Assembly: GCF_003265705.1 (NCBI RefSeq)
Contig: NW_020312902.1
Coordinates: 16,308,970 to 16,372,969, forward strand
Length of the DNA: 64,000 nucleotides
From: Callorhinus ursinus
Taxonomy: Eukaryota > Chordata > Mammalia > Carnivora > Otariidae
Direction of reading: 5' to 3'
The translations under genes were made by a program, and so were the position numbers. The notes under the pieces are model-generated. The model was not told where the DNA came from, did not search any database, and saw nothing but the letters and a program-made list of their open reading frames with translations. Positions 10,480-25,200 of this stretch are shown one piece after another; positions within the stretch are counted from its first letter, which is position 1, and each line of letters starts with the position of its first letter.

Positions 10480-11240
10480 CTAGCCCAAAAGAAGGCGGGG
10501 GGGGAGTCGGGCTGAGGGGACCGGTCTGAGCCGGTCTCCGGCGCAGGCGCAGTGCGGATAAACAGGAAGCGGGCGGTGGAGGCAGCGGTGGAGGAGAACT
10601 AGGGGCTTCGGGGGGCAAACAGCGAAGAACTAAGATTATCCGGAAGCAGCAGAGGCTAACTGCGAACAAGAAAAGGAGGTTTGGCTATCTGCCTCCAGGG
10701 GACGAGAAGTCGCGGCCTCGCTCTCCGTTTAGGCTTCCGGCTCCCCAGCTTAGGCTGAGGCAGCGGCTGACAAAGGGCTCGCGCCGGTGCCGCCGCCCTT
10801 TTCATCCGGGCATTCGGGTCCCTGCGGAGAGGGAGGGGGAAGGGTAGAGGGGGAGGGGAAGGAGCAGGAAGGGCGCGCGCTTGGAGCCGAGGCCCTCTCC
10901 AGGGCTCCGGGCCGGCGGCCCAACGGACGGAGGCCGAGGAGGACCCGCAGAGGTGGCGGCGGCCGGGGGCAGGAGGATGGTGCAGAAGGAGAGCCAGGCG
11001 GCGCTGGAGGAGCGGGAGAGCGAGCTCAACTCCAACCCTGCCGCCTCCGCGGGGGCATCGTTGGAGCCGCCAGCAGCTCCGGCCCCTGGAGAAGACAACC
11101 CAGCCGGGGCCGGGGGAGCAGCGGTGGCCGGGGCGGCAGGAGGGGCTCGGAGGTTCCTATGTGGCGTAGTGGAAGGTGAGCGCTCTGGCGCGGGCTGGGC
11201 GACAGCGTCCTCCGGTTCCGCCCCGGTACTAACACATTCT
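10480..11240 (+). promoter_or_regulatory. OGA: OGA CpG-island promoter and 5'UTR
   Basis: A CpG-dense block around the OGA start codon. It carries an NRF1-type palindrome GCGCAGGCGCAG near 10542 and an ETS-type ACAGGAAGCGGG near 10561, with no TATA box. These are typical of a housekeeping promoter. The transcription start is inferred to be around 10560-10700. Confidence 0.8.
10977..11175 (+). CDS. OGA: OGA exon 1 (coding part)
   Basis: Start ATG in the context GAGGATGG. Residues 1-66 plus one base; a Gly/Ala/Pro-rich N-terminus ends in [10 protein letters not shown], the start of the GH84 barrel. Donor GTGAGC. Confidence 0.96.
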
Positions 11241-13260
11241 CTCCTCGTGAAGGGGATGCTTTAGGAGGCTCTAAAAGGGAGTCACTCCTTTGGCTCTGAA
11301 ACCTGACCCTGCTTAGACGAGGGGAGAGGCGCGACGGTGGGCAAGTCTTTCCTCACGCTCGCCTCTCCCCTCACGTTGTTATGCAGCGTTGAATTCCCCT
11401 CTGGCTATTAACTGGCCAGACCCCACCCGCCTTGGGCTGGAGCCAGGCCTGCTCCTGCGGAGGCGGCGGTAAGGAGGCTGGTGTTAGGCTCCCGAGTTGT
11501 ACGTCTTTGTACCTCGGGATGTTGTTCCTTAGGGTGGTCTCTTCAAATGATGAAACGTATGTAGTGCTGCTGGCCTCACCCTTTGGAAAAAAAAAAATCA
11601 GCCCACACAGAGGTATTTGTATTCCTGGAGTGAAGAGACGCACGGTCGGCCTAGGGTTTTACAAATTCCCCTTTGCTTAGTTTTGTTTGTTTGTTTTTTG
11701 TTTTTTTCTGGCCAGCCCCCACGCCCCCACCCTTTGGAGTTTCTTTAGTACCCTAGAAAATTGTCCTTTGCCAACTGCTGTGCTTTGGCTTTGGGGGATG
11801 AAGCTTTGACTTTAATAGTATCAGAGATACGGAATTTTAATTTAGGAACTGCAGAAGAGGATTAAAAATGCCCTTCTGATTCTCCCTTCCCATTTCCAAA
11901 AGATGCCGGCTTTTTTTTCTTTTTTCTTTTTTTCGTCTTTGGGGAAAATGACCTGAAGACTGTCACAGTTTATGAATATAGTGGACAAATATTCAACTGA
12001 ACATTATATGGAACTAAGTAACTTGTGTTATTGATTTTTCCTTGAATGCAGAATGTATTTTAATTTTCTGAAGTCTTGGCTGTCTGCTTTATTAGTTGTC
12101 TCTAATATATGACGGTGTGCATAGGGGTAATGCTGTATAAAAATTAGGAAAAATAGAGGGTTGCTCTATTGGCTGACAACTTCAGCTTTTCCACTGTTAG
12201 CATGTATATTCATTTGAAGGATGGGTGGTGGTTGTGGTATTTTAGGTAAAGTTTAATTATAGGGGAGAACAGACTAGTATGTAGCTACAGTAAGGACTGA
12301 TAATTCACAAGTTAAAGGTCTTGCAGAATTTGGGGGAAAGACAAAATGGAAAACTACTTATGTATTTGGAGTCAGTGTTTTTGAAAACATGATTGCTTTG
12401 TGTGACTTAATCTGTTGGTGTATTCATTGGGCTTGTTTCCGTGCAGGGAGAGTCTAGAAAAAGTATGTATTTTGTCATCACAGATGTTGGGGTAGAGGGT
12501 TGAGTAGAAATGCTAGGGGATATAGAAATTTTAGAACTAGACCAGAATGAAGCTAAGGAAACTTGCCTGCTACATCTTCAGTAATTATGGAGAAAATCTT
12601 GTGGTTTAAATAAGTTGGTTTGTTTTTTTTCAGAATAGTATTGAAAGGAACTACTCAGAATAGAGTTGTCTGTCATCTATTGTTCCTCTTTCCCTATGTA
12701 TTTTTTTCTTGGTGACTGAGCACCTGATTGGGGGGGTAGTTCTAAGTTGGTGCCATTCTTAAAATCAGAATGAAGAAAGGAAATAACTGTAGGTATTGGC
12801 AGGATTCCTTTTTAAAAAATTTCTTTTCCTTACAGACCTTTGTTGGTCATAACTCATGTAATAGCACTGTTGCCTCTTTGTGGTGACAGTTAACTGAAAC
12901 CATGAACCTGACTCTCAGCAAAGTTAGGGTTTCTGAAGATAAAATGTTTCTTTTATATATTGAAGCAACTCTAAAGGAGTGTTTAATGCCTATTCCTTTA
13001 AAAGAAAAGTGATAATGCCAAGTGTTGTAGGAAATCTAGAAAGACTTGTATAAAATTTACCTGATGTTTTAAATTACTTATAAGCAGTAACACTGAATTG
13101 TCAAGATTGATAGTGCTGCCCGTTTCATACATAGGTATGCAGTGAATTTTTCTTTGGTTGTCATTGTTCTTATTTGTGGCGCAGAGTAACCATCCTGTCT
13201 AGTAGAGATTGGAGTTTAATGCATTACAGAAATTTCAGTTTTAGGTAGTCTCTTAAGTGG

Positions 13261-13296
<36 letters not shown>

Positions 13297-16200
13297 GAGC
13301 ATTTTGGGTTCATTATACAGTCTTAATCGTAGTAGTCCTGAGAGGTTGTCTTTACCTCTTGCAGGTGATTAGACAGAGGTGGAAAATAAAGGTTAGGCAA
13401 GCTGTAGGGTGTGATTAGCACACAAGGGAGCTGCAAAAACCAGCTTGGTGCTTATACCGCTACTTAAGTTATTCCTCTGCAGATTTCTTTCCTGCAATAT
13501 GTGTTGGTACTGCTTTGCCCCCTTCTGGGACAGTGGAGCAAGTCACATTCTTGATTTTCCAGTCGTTCAGACCTTTGCTCTGGAATTGAGACTACTTGAG
13601 ATTCCTATTTGGGCCAGCTCCACTGTTGAATTTGTTGTGAATGTAGTTTAAGGCATTTTTGGACCCTTTTATTATATCAGGAACTTAAAAAAAAAGGTTA
13701 TCATAAAATTAATTCAGTCATATTTTTTTCTAATTCTCTTCCTGATTTTTTTTTTTTTTTTTTTTTTTTTGCCCCTACTTTTTTACTCTCCCATCTCCAC
13801 TCTAAAGTCAGTTTAACTTCTCTCTCAAGTAGTAATTGTTACTATAAGCGGTTTGGGATTACTTTGCTTCCCCTTCCTCTGTTTTAAGATTGAGATCTTT
13901 TAAAAAGTTCGGTTTAGGGGCACCTAACCCTAACTGGGTCAGTCAGTAGAGCATCCAGTTCTTGGGTCATGAGTTCAAGCCCCACATTGGGTGTGGAGAT
14001 TACTTACAGAAAATAATGAAAAGTTAGTTTTAGGGGCGCCTGGCTGACTCAGTCGGAGGAGCATGTGACTCTTGTTGGGTTTGTGAGTTCGAGCCCCACA
14101 TTGGGTGTAGAGGTTAAAAAAAAAACAAAAATTAGATTTAAACATATTTGGTATTTTTTGGCAGTGAAAAGAGATGATGTTATAGGTGTTTTAAAAATAG
14201 CTATTGTATAAGTAATAAGTGTTAATGGTAGAAAAATCAGAAGATTTACCTAAGCAAAAAGGGAGTAAAAGTCATTTTATAACATCACCATCCAAAGACA
14301 CCTTAATGTTTTACTAAATAGCTTTCAGATGCTGGTATATTGTACACGCTTTTTTACAAAATGGGATTGTACTGTATGTTTTGTAATCTGCTTTTCTCAA
14401 CAGTTTACCACATTTTGAAACTTGAAAATAATTTCATTCTTACTTTGAATCTAGGATTTTATGGAAGACCTTGGGTTATGGAACAGAGAAAAGAACTCTT
14501 TAGAAGGTAAATTTACTTTCTGAAGGAGAGTCTTAAACCATTAACATTTCCTTTTGTTTGAAGAGAAACTAACACTGAGTAGGCCAGGTGCGTTTTGATG
14601 ATTTCTCAGTTGCAGAAGTTAATTTTACCTTGGTCTTTTACCTCTTCTTCACCTATGCCAGGGGTTTTCAAAGTTTCTTGGGGAAACTGAATAGGTTTTG
14701 GGCTTCACCTGTGTCACTTGGAGCTGTTGTTTTTATTTAAGACTTTAATATGTTGACATTTCTTGTAATACTTAATTTTTTTTACATTTCTACTGGATTA
14801 CAAAAAGGTTAAAAGCTACTGCCCCAGAATATTATTACCTGTTTAAGAGATGGAGATGCTCCAAGAAAAGGAAAAAATTGTGATTTATAGCCTATACTTG
14901 TTGCCTTTTTATACATATGTAATCTTCTTTTCCTTAAGGCTCCAGAAATGGGAATTAAATACATACTTGTATGCCCCAAAAGATGACTACAAACATAGGA
15001 TGTTTTGGCGAGAGATGTATTCTGTGGAGGAAGCTGGTAATCTTTTTCTTTTTAATCCCTAAATTCAGAATATGTTAAGAAAACAGCTATATTTCAGATG
15101 TAGTTATACAAAAATTTTATTAAGTATTTCATTTTCTCTTTGTAGGTAATTTCCTTTTCTTCTTATAATTCTGCGTGAGTTGTAGTGCAGATTGAAAGAG
15201 TAGCACTAACGATGCACAGCCATGGTGTGATTCATGGTTATACCAGTCTGACTCCAACCTGTTTTGTAGTCATAAATTGTACTTTTTAACTTCTGTCAGT
15301 GGTCTGAACAGTAGACCACTGGACAAAAGGGTGCTGAAGCAGGGCTAGGCCTAGGGCAAGGCAGATGAAGCACCTGCGTTGGGTGCAAAGTTTAAGGGAC
15401 TCCAAAAAAAATCAGTGGTCAAGATAAATAATATCTTAAGCAATTTTTAAACCAAAATTAATGCAAAAAAAAAATCTATGAACAAGATACCAAAATTTTA
15501 AGTAAAGACAGGATCCATATTACTGATCCTTTTGCTTCAGACTCAAGTATGGCTTGGTCTTGACCACTTGATTACTTGTCTATATTTAAAATAAAGACCT
15601 CACCCTAGTCTAGGCTTATACTAAAGTGAAAAGCCATCACAAACTATCCTTGCTATGTGTCTTATGTTGAGTTAAATACATAAAATTTGTACATAAGGTA
15701 GTACATCACAGAACCTCTTTCTAAATTAGATAAGTGGTACTTTTCTTTGGGGACTTGTAAATGGGGAAACATTTTTATACTTGGAATTAAATGGTATACA
15801 CATGTAGCTAACAAGATACTTGGTAACAGAGAGTAGCCAAGGCACTGAAGGCAGAAAGTTTTCTTAAATTATGAAGAAGCAATTAAAATGTATTCCATCT
15901 CCATCTAGTGTTGTTGCTTACTACTCTATATAATTTAAATGTGTGTTCAACTTAATTATTTTTTGGTGGTGCCGGTAATGAAATTTTATGTGATCAATAA
16001 TCAAAATATACTCAAATGACTATCTTGAGATACCACTGAAAGTTATGTAAAGATACATCCTGTGGTATATAGAATAGGATTTTATTTTACTTAGGAAAAT
16101 TGTCTATCACATTTTAAAAACTTAAAGGATAAGGATTGTTAAGGCCATCACTTAACCCTGGTTGTTAAGAACATGGTTTTTCTTTTTTTCAATTATAAAG

Positions 16201-19200
16201 TAGTTATATGTAGATTTTTTTATTTAAGAATGTCAGTTCAGAGACTACAAAAACAGAAACCATCTCAAATACTGTAGGAAATAAAAATGGTTTATATTCA
16301 ATAAGAGAAGTGATGCTTAATTGAATATTTTTGAGAAATGGCAGTGAAAGGAAGAGAATGCTTACTGATTTTAGGGTGACATTAAGTCACATGAGGTTTG
16401 TGGCATTTTATATGGCCTGTTTTCACATTGGACATGACAGTTTGTAAAACTTAAGGGACTTTTCCTTTCTTGAGCTATTGCAAACTGGAGAAAATGACAT
16501 CTTCTCTTTAGTTGAAAGGTGAAGGTTCTTTTAGTTTTCTGTGCTTTCTAAAAACATGGACTCTTTTCTTTAGAGCAACTTATGACTCTCATCTCTGCTG
16601 CACGGGAATACGAGATAGAGTTCATCTATGCTATCTCACCTGGTTTGGATATTACCTTTTCTAACCCCAAGGAAGTATCTACATTGAAACGCAAACTGGA
16701 CCAGGTAACTTTGTTTACTGTTTCATTATTTGTCCCTAAATCAGTAAAGTTTTCTGAGTTGCTTTTATGAAGTTAAAGGGAAACCAAACTTTGGGGTTCC
16801 TGGGTGGCTCAGTTGGTTAAGTGTCTGACTCTTGATCTCAGTTCAGGTTTTGATCTCAGGGTCATGAGTTCAGGCCCCATGTTGGGCTCCACAATGGACA
16901 TGGAGTCTACTTTAAAAAAAAAAAGGAAACCAAATTTATTTTTCTTTGCTTTTGTACAATTTTTTTACTTTAATGCTCTTCACAGGAGGGTATTTTGTGA
17001 GTCAAGAGAGCTTTACTGGAGGTACCAGTGCTTCTCAGACTTTCGTTTGCATGAGAACTGCCTTAAAAGAAATGCTTAGAAGTGATTCTTAAAAGAATGC
17101 TGATAGGGTCCATTTCCAGAGATTCTTAAACTGACTTGGGGTGGGAATACGGACTTGGAGTGGGGACTTATCTCAGAATTCAGGTTGTCCAGAATCACAT
17201 TTTGAGAAACTCTGTATATTATTGGGTACTTGACTGAATTTGTGACCAGGGTTATAGAAACAGGGTTTTTACCTGTTAAGACATCAGTTTCATTTGTTGA
17301 TATGGACAAGAGATATAATTCAGTCTGGAAATGGTTGGCTGGTTTCCCAAGATTAGAAGGAAAACAGACTAGGTAGACATGTAAACTGATTAGAATCTAA
17401 ATTCTGCTTAACATAAAAGCTGCACATCTTGGGATCCCTGGGTGGCTCAGTCAGTTAAGCAGCTGCCTTCGGCTCAGGTCATGATCCCAGGGTCCTGGGA
17501 TTAAGTCCCGCATTGGGTTCCTTGCTCAGCGGGGAGCCTGCTTCTCTCTCTGCCTCCCACTCCCCCTGCTTGTGTGCATGCTTGCGCGCTCTCTCTCTCT
17601 CTCCTCTGACAAATAAATCTTGAAAAAGCTGCACATCTTTTCTGGTAAATTTGCTGATACGTTACACACATAAACATGTGCATGTTTCTTTAGGCAAAGG
17701 TTTATATTTTTTTAAAGCCTTTTTTTTTTTTAGGGGCGCCTGGGTGGCTTAGTTGTTAAGCGTCTACCTTCGGCTCAGGTCATTATCCCAGGGTCCTGGG
17801 ATCAAGCCCCACATCGGGCTCCCTGCGCGGTAGGAAGCCTGCTTCTCCCTCTCCCACTCCCCCTGCTTGTGTTGCCTCTAGCTGTGTCTCTCTCTGTCAA
17901 ATAAATCTTGAAAAAAAAAATTATTTTAGAGAGAGTGGGGGGAGGGGCAAGGAAGAGGAAGAGAGAGTCCTAAGCAGACTCCTCTCTGATTGCAGAGCCT
18001 GACTTGGGGCTCCATCTCACAACCCTGAGATCACGACCTGACCTGAAACCGAGTTGGAAGCTTAACCAACTGCACCACCCAGGCACCCCGGCACAGGTTT
18101 ATGTTATTGATGGCATTAAGATGATTAAAAATTAATGAGGTTAAATTTCCATGAATATGCTTTTTTTTTTTTTTTTTTTTAAGAATGTGGTGGGGGCAGA
18201 GGAAGAGAGAGTTTTGTTTTTGTTTTTTTTTTGTTTGTTTGAGAAAGAATCTTGAGCAGGTTCCACGCCTAGCACAGAGTCTGATGTGGGGCTCGGTCTC
18301 ACAAACCTGAGATCATGACCTGAGCAGAAATCAAGAGTGGGGTGCCCAACTGACTGAGCCACCCAGGCTCTTAAGAGGTTATTATCCTGTTTGTTCAAAT
18401 AGTACTGCTACGTTCCTTTAGATTCATGGGCTAGTTAGGTTTATGTGCAGAGATTAATTAATAGATTAATGTGTCTTTGGAACCAGAACAGGCCTAGGTT
18501 TTTCGCCTCTTGAGTTCACTTATCATTTGTGTTTTTGTATTTTTCTGTCTGTTTGGTCTTCTATAATCATCAGCCAAGGAGGTGTACGATAGGCCATATT
18601 GAAGAAGCTTTGTTGGAACATACTGCATTCAAACCCAAATGAAAAATGGTTCTTAAACTTGTGTAGCTGTTTAACATAGAAAATATAAAAACAATAGGTT
18701 TGGCTTTGAACACCCTAAAGAAAATGTTTGATTTAAGTACAACTGTTAAAGTGTCTACTTTAATATTTGGAATCCTGTTTTTTATGTAAGCTCTATGCCC
18801 AGTGTGGGGCTTGGAACTCAAGATCCCGAGATCAAGAGTTGCCTGCTCTACTGAGGGAGCCAGATGCTCCTTGTATTTTTACTCTAAAATGAGCTGCTAA
18901 AGGGATGCCTGGGTGGCGCTAGTTGGTTGAGCGCCCGACTCTTGGTTTCAGCTCGTGTCATGATCTTGGGGTCCTGAGATTGAGCCCCATTTCCGTGCTG
19001 GTCTCCCTGCTCAGCAAGGAGTCTGCTTGTTTCTCCCTCTCTCTGCCCCTTCCCCTGCTTGCGTGTGCATACGTGCTGTCTCTCAAAGGAATAAATCTTT
19101 TAAAAAAAATGAGCTACTAAAACATCTTGGTTTTTTTGTTGTTTTCTTTTACCTTTTTTAGGTTTCTCAGTTTGGATGCAGGTCATTTGCCTTGCTTTTT

Positions 19201-22200
19201 GATGATATTGATCATAATATGTGTGCAGCAGACAAAGAAGTATTCAGTTCTTTTGCTCATGCCCAGGTCTCCATCACAAATGAAATTTATCAGTACCTAG
19301 GAGAGCCAGAAACTTTCCTCTTCTGTCCCACAGGTATTGTATATAATAGCTTTATATTTAACTAGTCTTCTTTTAATATGTTACTTTCAGAGAATCCTGT
19401 ATGGGTTTTACTGTGTTGTCCCCTCTCCCTTTGGTGGTGTATAAAGGTAGGAATTACTTTTCTAGAAGACATTTCTCAAGGCCTTACACTAGAGAAATTT
19501 TAGGGACTAATAAATGGCACCTGAACAAGCAAAAGATTTCATGTATTTTTAGTGCTGGAAGTATCCGAACAGTACATTTTCAGGATTGAAGGAAGGATAG
19601 TATTATCAAAATGAAAAACTAGAAAAAAACAAATTTACATTGCTTTTAACTTAGTCACTTCTCATTTCCTCCTACTTGTTCCTTTTTTCTGCCTGTGCAT
19701 ATCTGTATCCTTTTTCACTCTTCCCACTTCCATCTGGGCCCTTATTTCCAGTAGTCAGCCTAGAAAACTTGCCAATTTTCCCTCCTTTCCCTCCCCTCTA
19801 GGTCCTTCCATTGAAAATATATTAGCCTCTCTTAGTTCCCTCTCAAAATTTGGCTTATAAGAAATTTCCCCGACTTGATTTCTTTTTCAGGAAGAGATAA
19901 ATAAGTTCTAAGAAATTTTAGTCTGAGTTTATTTAACTTTGTGTGTATGTCTGTTTTCAAGTATTATGAACTGTGAACCTTATCTCAGTGGTCTGATACT
20001 ACATGAGTACTCAAATAATGTTTAATAAGATTATGTGGGAAATATTCACTGCAAATTACAATTTACTTGCTGTTGAATACTAATAGCCGTGGGCATAATG
20101 TTGCATTCTTTCTGTTATGATATTATCAACTTGTTCTATTTGGGCTCTAATTGTTACTGAGAAATGTAGGCAATTCAGAAGTATGTAGAAAATGCTAAAA
20201 AATTCAATTATTTCTTTAGTAAACTTGTGTTTTTAGTGACTGTAGGTTAATAAGGCTCGATCTGTATTATTGGAGGAAGAATATCAGATTTTATGAATTG
20301 AGGCACTTTTATTTTTTTGAGTTGATTCTTTAATGAACTACCCACTTCAGGATTTAGAATTGATAGACATTTTCCCCCCATTTAAAAACCCATGACCATT
20401 TTATTCCTGACTATTTTACTTAATTTTCCCTCCTACATTAGAATATTGTGGCACTTTCTGTTATCCGAATGTGTCTCAGTCTCCTTATTTAAGGACTGTG
20501 GGTGAAAAGCTTCTACCTGGAATTGAGGTGCTTTGGACAGGTAAGTCTTTTAAGATTTATACAGTAAAACTTTAGATAACTAGAACTTAAATAAATTGGT
20601 TGTTCTGCTTAATTGGATACTTTTTGAAAACTGAGCCTGAACCAGAAGACTTTGTTGTAAAGATTCTCTTTCTTTTATGAAGTATACATTCTTCATTTAG
20701 TATAAAAAACATCTCTGAGGATTTTGCAGTGAATCTGAGTATTGGTTGTTGATAAATAATAGGGAACTGGGCTAAAGGGTATTGATCTCAGCCTTAGAGT
20801 ATTTTATTTTATCAAATCAAAGCTATCATGCTCCATTGTCAGCTAGTAATCACTACGTTGTATTATAATGGAAAAAAATTGTTCACATGAAAATTTGTTT
20901 CTTAACGTATCAGTTTGAGGAAGCTTGCACAAACTTCTTATCTTTTTACTACTAATTCCATTTCTAGTAATGTGATCTGAGGGATTACTGGGGGCAGTTG
21001 GGTAAAACTGAGTAAAAAGACGTGTTGCTTTGAAAAGAAAAATTGTTAGAAAGTATATATATAACAAAATACAATAAAAAATTGAATGCAGTATATTTTG
21101 AAGAGTCAGGTTTGAGGGTCTTTTAACAAATGGTCATCATTATTTCTAGGTCCCAAAGTTGTTTCTAAAGAAATTCCGGTGGAGTCCATTGAAGAGGTTT
21201 CTAAGATTATTAAGAGAGCTCCAGTAATCTGGGATAACATTCATGCTAATGATTATGATCAGAAGAGACTATTTCTGGGGCCATACAAAGGAAGATCCAC
21301 AGAACTCATCCCACGGTTAAAAGGAGTCCTAACTAATCCAAATTGTGAATTTGAAGCCAACTATGTTGCTATCCACACCCTTGCCACCTGGTACAAATCA
21401 AACATGAATGGAGTGAGAAAAGATGTAGTGATGAGTAAGTAGACAACTTAATCTTTGGGGGGAGAGCTGGAGTTAAACTAGAGCTGTTGGCAAGTATGTG
21501 TTCCTTTGTCATCGTAATTTAAGAGGTTTTTAAAGTGTGTTGTTTAGTCCTGTGAATGAGATATATATGTGATTAAAAGAAGGGCTGAGTGGCTTTGGAC
21601 AAATTATTTAATAACTTCTTGGCCTCAGTTCTTTGCTTCCTCTTTTTCCCCAGTTCTTTGCTTTTTTTCTTTTTTTCCCCCCTAGTTCTTTGCTTTTAAA
21701 ATGTGACTTAGTCTTTGAAATCTGAGTACTAGACAAGTAGTCTTTGAGTGTTCTTGTTATCCCTAGAATTATTCTGATTCAGTTTGTGTTTTCTGGTGAT
21801 TTTTATTAAATGGGATATTTAATTTAATTTATTTGAGAGACTGAACATGAGCACAAGCCAGGGGAGGAACAGGCAGAGGGACAAGCAAGACTCCCTGCTG
21901 AGCAGGGAGCCTGATGCTGGGCCCAGGACCCTGGGATCATGACCTGAGCTGAAGGCAGATGCTTAACCGACTGAGCCTCTGAGGCACCTCACATTCATTG
22001 ACATTTAAACACATATTAAGATGTGGCAAGTGCACCTTTCTGGCACTAAGATGCAAAGAATAAAGTAGTCCCCACTTTTGAAGAACATAGTCTGGTTTTG
22101 AATAAAGCATGTAGGCGACTGTGCTGTGGTTTGATAAATGCTGAGGTAGTCGTCTACAGAGTGCTGTGGGAATTACAGAGGAGATACTGTTTACTTCTGC

Positions 22201-25200
22201 TAAGCAGAAGTGGTGGTAAGAAACAGTCTCATAGAGGAGGGAGTATTTGTACTTAAACTGCATCAAAGTATGCGTAAAGGTTGCTGGGCCTTAAAGTGTT
22301 GGTGGGCAAGAGATGAAAACACTGGACACTGAAAATTTGAAGTTACCTGAATTTTGGCCCATTTAGGAGGTGTGGAAATGTCACATTATGATGCTTTGGG
22401 TGTGGTATGTAGTCGTATAGTTGTGTTTTTTCCTGAGTTTTCTACTCCTACTTCCAAATCTGTTTATTGGGATAATGCCTCCCATTAAGGCTCATTGTGG
22501 ACTCTCCCCATTAAAAAATAAAATTTCAGTCTTCTCTGTATATATGGCACCTACCTCCTATCTCTCTTTTTTTAAAGATTCCATTTATTTGAGAGAGAGC
22601 ACAAGCAGGGGGAGCAGCAGGCAGAAGGAGAGAGAGAAGCAGGCTCCCCGCTGAGCAGAAAGATCGATGTGGGGCTCGATCCTAGGACATCAGGAATCAT
22701 GACCTGACTGACTGAGCTACCCAGGCGCCCACGTCTACCTCCTACCTCTTTTAAGGCAGAGCATGAAGCACATTAAGGAGTAGTAGATACTAGCCAGACT
22801 GGGCCGTATGCAGGGAAATATGAAGGAGAGCTAAGAATAGGAGGGTTTTGGATACTAAGCCAAAGAGTTCAGACCTTATTTTTTTTTTTTTTTTAAGATT
22901 TTATTATTTGACAGAGGCACAGCGAGAGAGGGAACACAAACGGGGAGTGGGAGAGGGAGAAGCAGGCCTCCCACGGAGCAGGGAGCCTGATGCGGGGCTC
23001 AATCCCAGGACCCCAGGATCACGACCTGAGCCGAAGGCACACACTTAAGAACTGAGCCACCCAGGCGCCCCCAGACCTTATTTTTTCTAACACTATCCTG
23101 GTTCAGAGCTTCATTATGTGCTTATTATCTGTGCTTATATGTGGGTTCTCTACTGATTTTTCTCTTCCCCCCTCAATACAGTTATTAATTTGCTGCTTAT
23201 TTTTTCATAATGATTTGCTCATTAAGTTATAAGTCTCTGAAGGGTTGGGAATGTTTTCTTTATGGAAATCATAGTGCCTTAAACCTCACATTCCCAATGA
23301 TCGGTACACAGTGAACATTTATGAATGACTTTTCCAGTGATTCTAAACTTAGTGTTTTGTATTTCAAGTGGGATGTTACATGTAGCAATGCATTTAGATG
23401 ACTTACAGGTGAAGTGGTTCAGTAAGGTTGTGTTTGCATTTTTACGTTTAAGTTTTGTTCTTTTTCCTATTTTTTGTTTACTAGTTGTACTATAAGAACT
23501 GGTGTTTTGCATTTGTCCCTCTCATCAGGAGGCTTTTGTAATCAAAACTGTTTTTTGTGTTACCTTTTTTTTGCAGCTGACAGTGAAGACAGTACTGTAT
23601 CGATCCAGATAAAGTTAGAAAATGAAGGCAGTGATGAAGATATTGAAACTGATGTGCTCTATAGTCCACAGATGGCTCTAAAGTTAGCTTTAACAGAATG
23701 GTTGCAGGAGTTTGGTGTACCTCATCAGTATAGCAGTAAGTTTGACCCTTTTAAGGGAGTTAGATCATATGGTTGAGTCCTAAAGTAAAGAACATTTGAT
23801 CATAGGCCCACCAAACAAAATAAAATTTAGGAAGGGATCTAGAGAATAAGGTCTTTAAAATCTTAACTTTTGGTCTTAAGTAGGTTTTATCTTGATGGAA
23901 TGCTGATTTGTTTTAAAAAAAATGTCTTTTTTGAAATAATTGTTTTTAGATTTAGATCTTCAAAAGAGAAGATAATACGTATTGGCATATATTTAGGGGA
24001 TGTTTATCATGTTTCTTTTTTCCTCTCTTCCCTCCCTACCTCCCTGATGGTTTAGAGAAATTGCGCTTTTTTTTTTTTTAAGATTTTTTTTATTTGACAG
24101 AGAGCAAAGTAGGGGAAGCAGCAGGCAGAGGAAGAGGGAGAAGCAGGCTCCCAACTGAGCAGGGAGCCCAGTGCGGGGTTCAATCCCAGGACCGTGGGAT
24201 CATGACCTGAACTGAAGGCAGCTGCTTAACGACTGAGCCACCCAGGCGCCCCATATTGCACTTTTCTCAGGGCTGAGTATTATTTGGAATCTCAAATTGA
24301 GGTTCCAGTTACAGAAATGATAAAACATTTCTCAAAAGACAAGTATCATATGATCTCACTGATATGAGGAATTTGAGAAACAAGACAGGATCATAGGGGA
24401 AGGGAGGGAAAAATGAAACAAGATGAAACTGGAGAGGGAGACAAACTATAAGAGACTCTTCTTTCAGGAAACAAACTGAGGGTTGCTGGAGTGGAGGGGG
24501 GTGGGAGGGATGGGGTGGCTGGGTGATGGGCATTGGGGAGGGTAAATACTATGGTGAGCGCTGTGAATTGTATAAGACTGATGAATCATAGACCTGTACC
24601 CCTGAAACAAATAATACATTATATGTTAATTAAAAAAATAAACATTTCTCTAGATCTGATTTGTTCTATTTCTAACTCCGATTATCTTTGTGGTAATTTA
24701 TCTTTGTAGGTCGGCAGGTTGCACACAGTGGAGCTAAAGCAAGTGTAGTTGATGGGACTCCCTTAGTTGCAGCGCCCTCTTTAAATGCCACAACTGTAGT
24801 AACAACAGTTTATCAGGAGCCCATTATGAGCCAGGGAGCAGCCTTGAGTGGTGACCCTACAGCTTTGACCAAGGAAGAAGAAAAGAAACAGCCAGATGAG
24901 GAACCCATGGACATGGTAGTGGAAAAACAAGAAGAAACAGACCACAAGAATGACAATCAAATACTAACTGAAATTGTTGAAGCTAAAATGGCTGAGGAAT
25001 TGAAACCAATGGACACAGATAAAGAGAGCATAGCTGAATCAAAATCCCCAGAAATGTCTATGCAGGAAGATTGCATTAGTGATATTGCCCCTATGCAGAC
25101 TGATGAACAGACAAACAAGGAGCAGTTTGTGCCAGGTCCAAATGAAAAGCCTTTGTACACTGTGGAACCCGTGACTTTGGAGGATTTGCAGTTGCTTGCT

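Larger units (their letters stand above)
5956..10480. other. KCNIP2-OGA intergenic region
   Basis: No gene was recognised. It contains a MIR-like segment (about 6885-7010), an L2-like 3' end (about 7130-7305), an assembly gap with SINE pieces (7836-8484), an older reverse SINE (about 8605-8708) and an L2-like piece (about 8850-9010). From about 10130 the sequence turns promoter-like, leading into the OGA CpG island. All open frames here are short and lack family similarity. Confidence 0.7.

Noticed and set aside
10881..10976. N-terminal extension of OGA
   Set aside because: The frame is open upstream of 10977 but has no ATG there (it begins at TTG). The known protein starts at the 10977 ATG.
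24334..24639. Active LINE-1
   Set aside because: Only about 300 bases of 3'UTR remain; no open reading frame of L1 is present.
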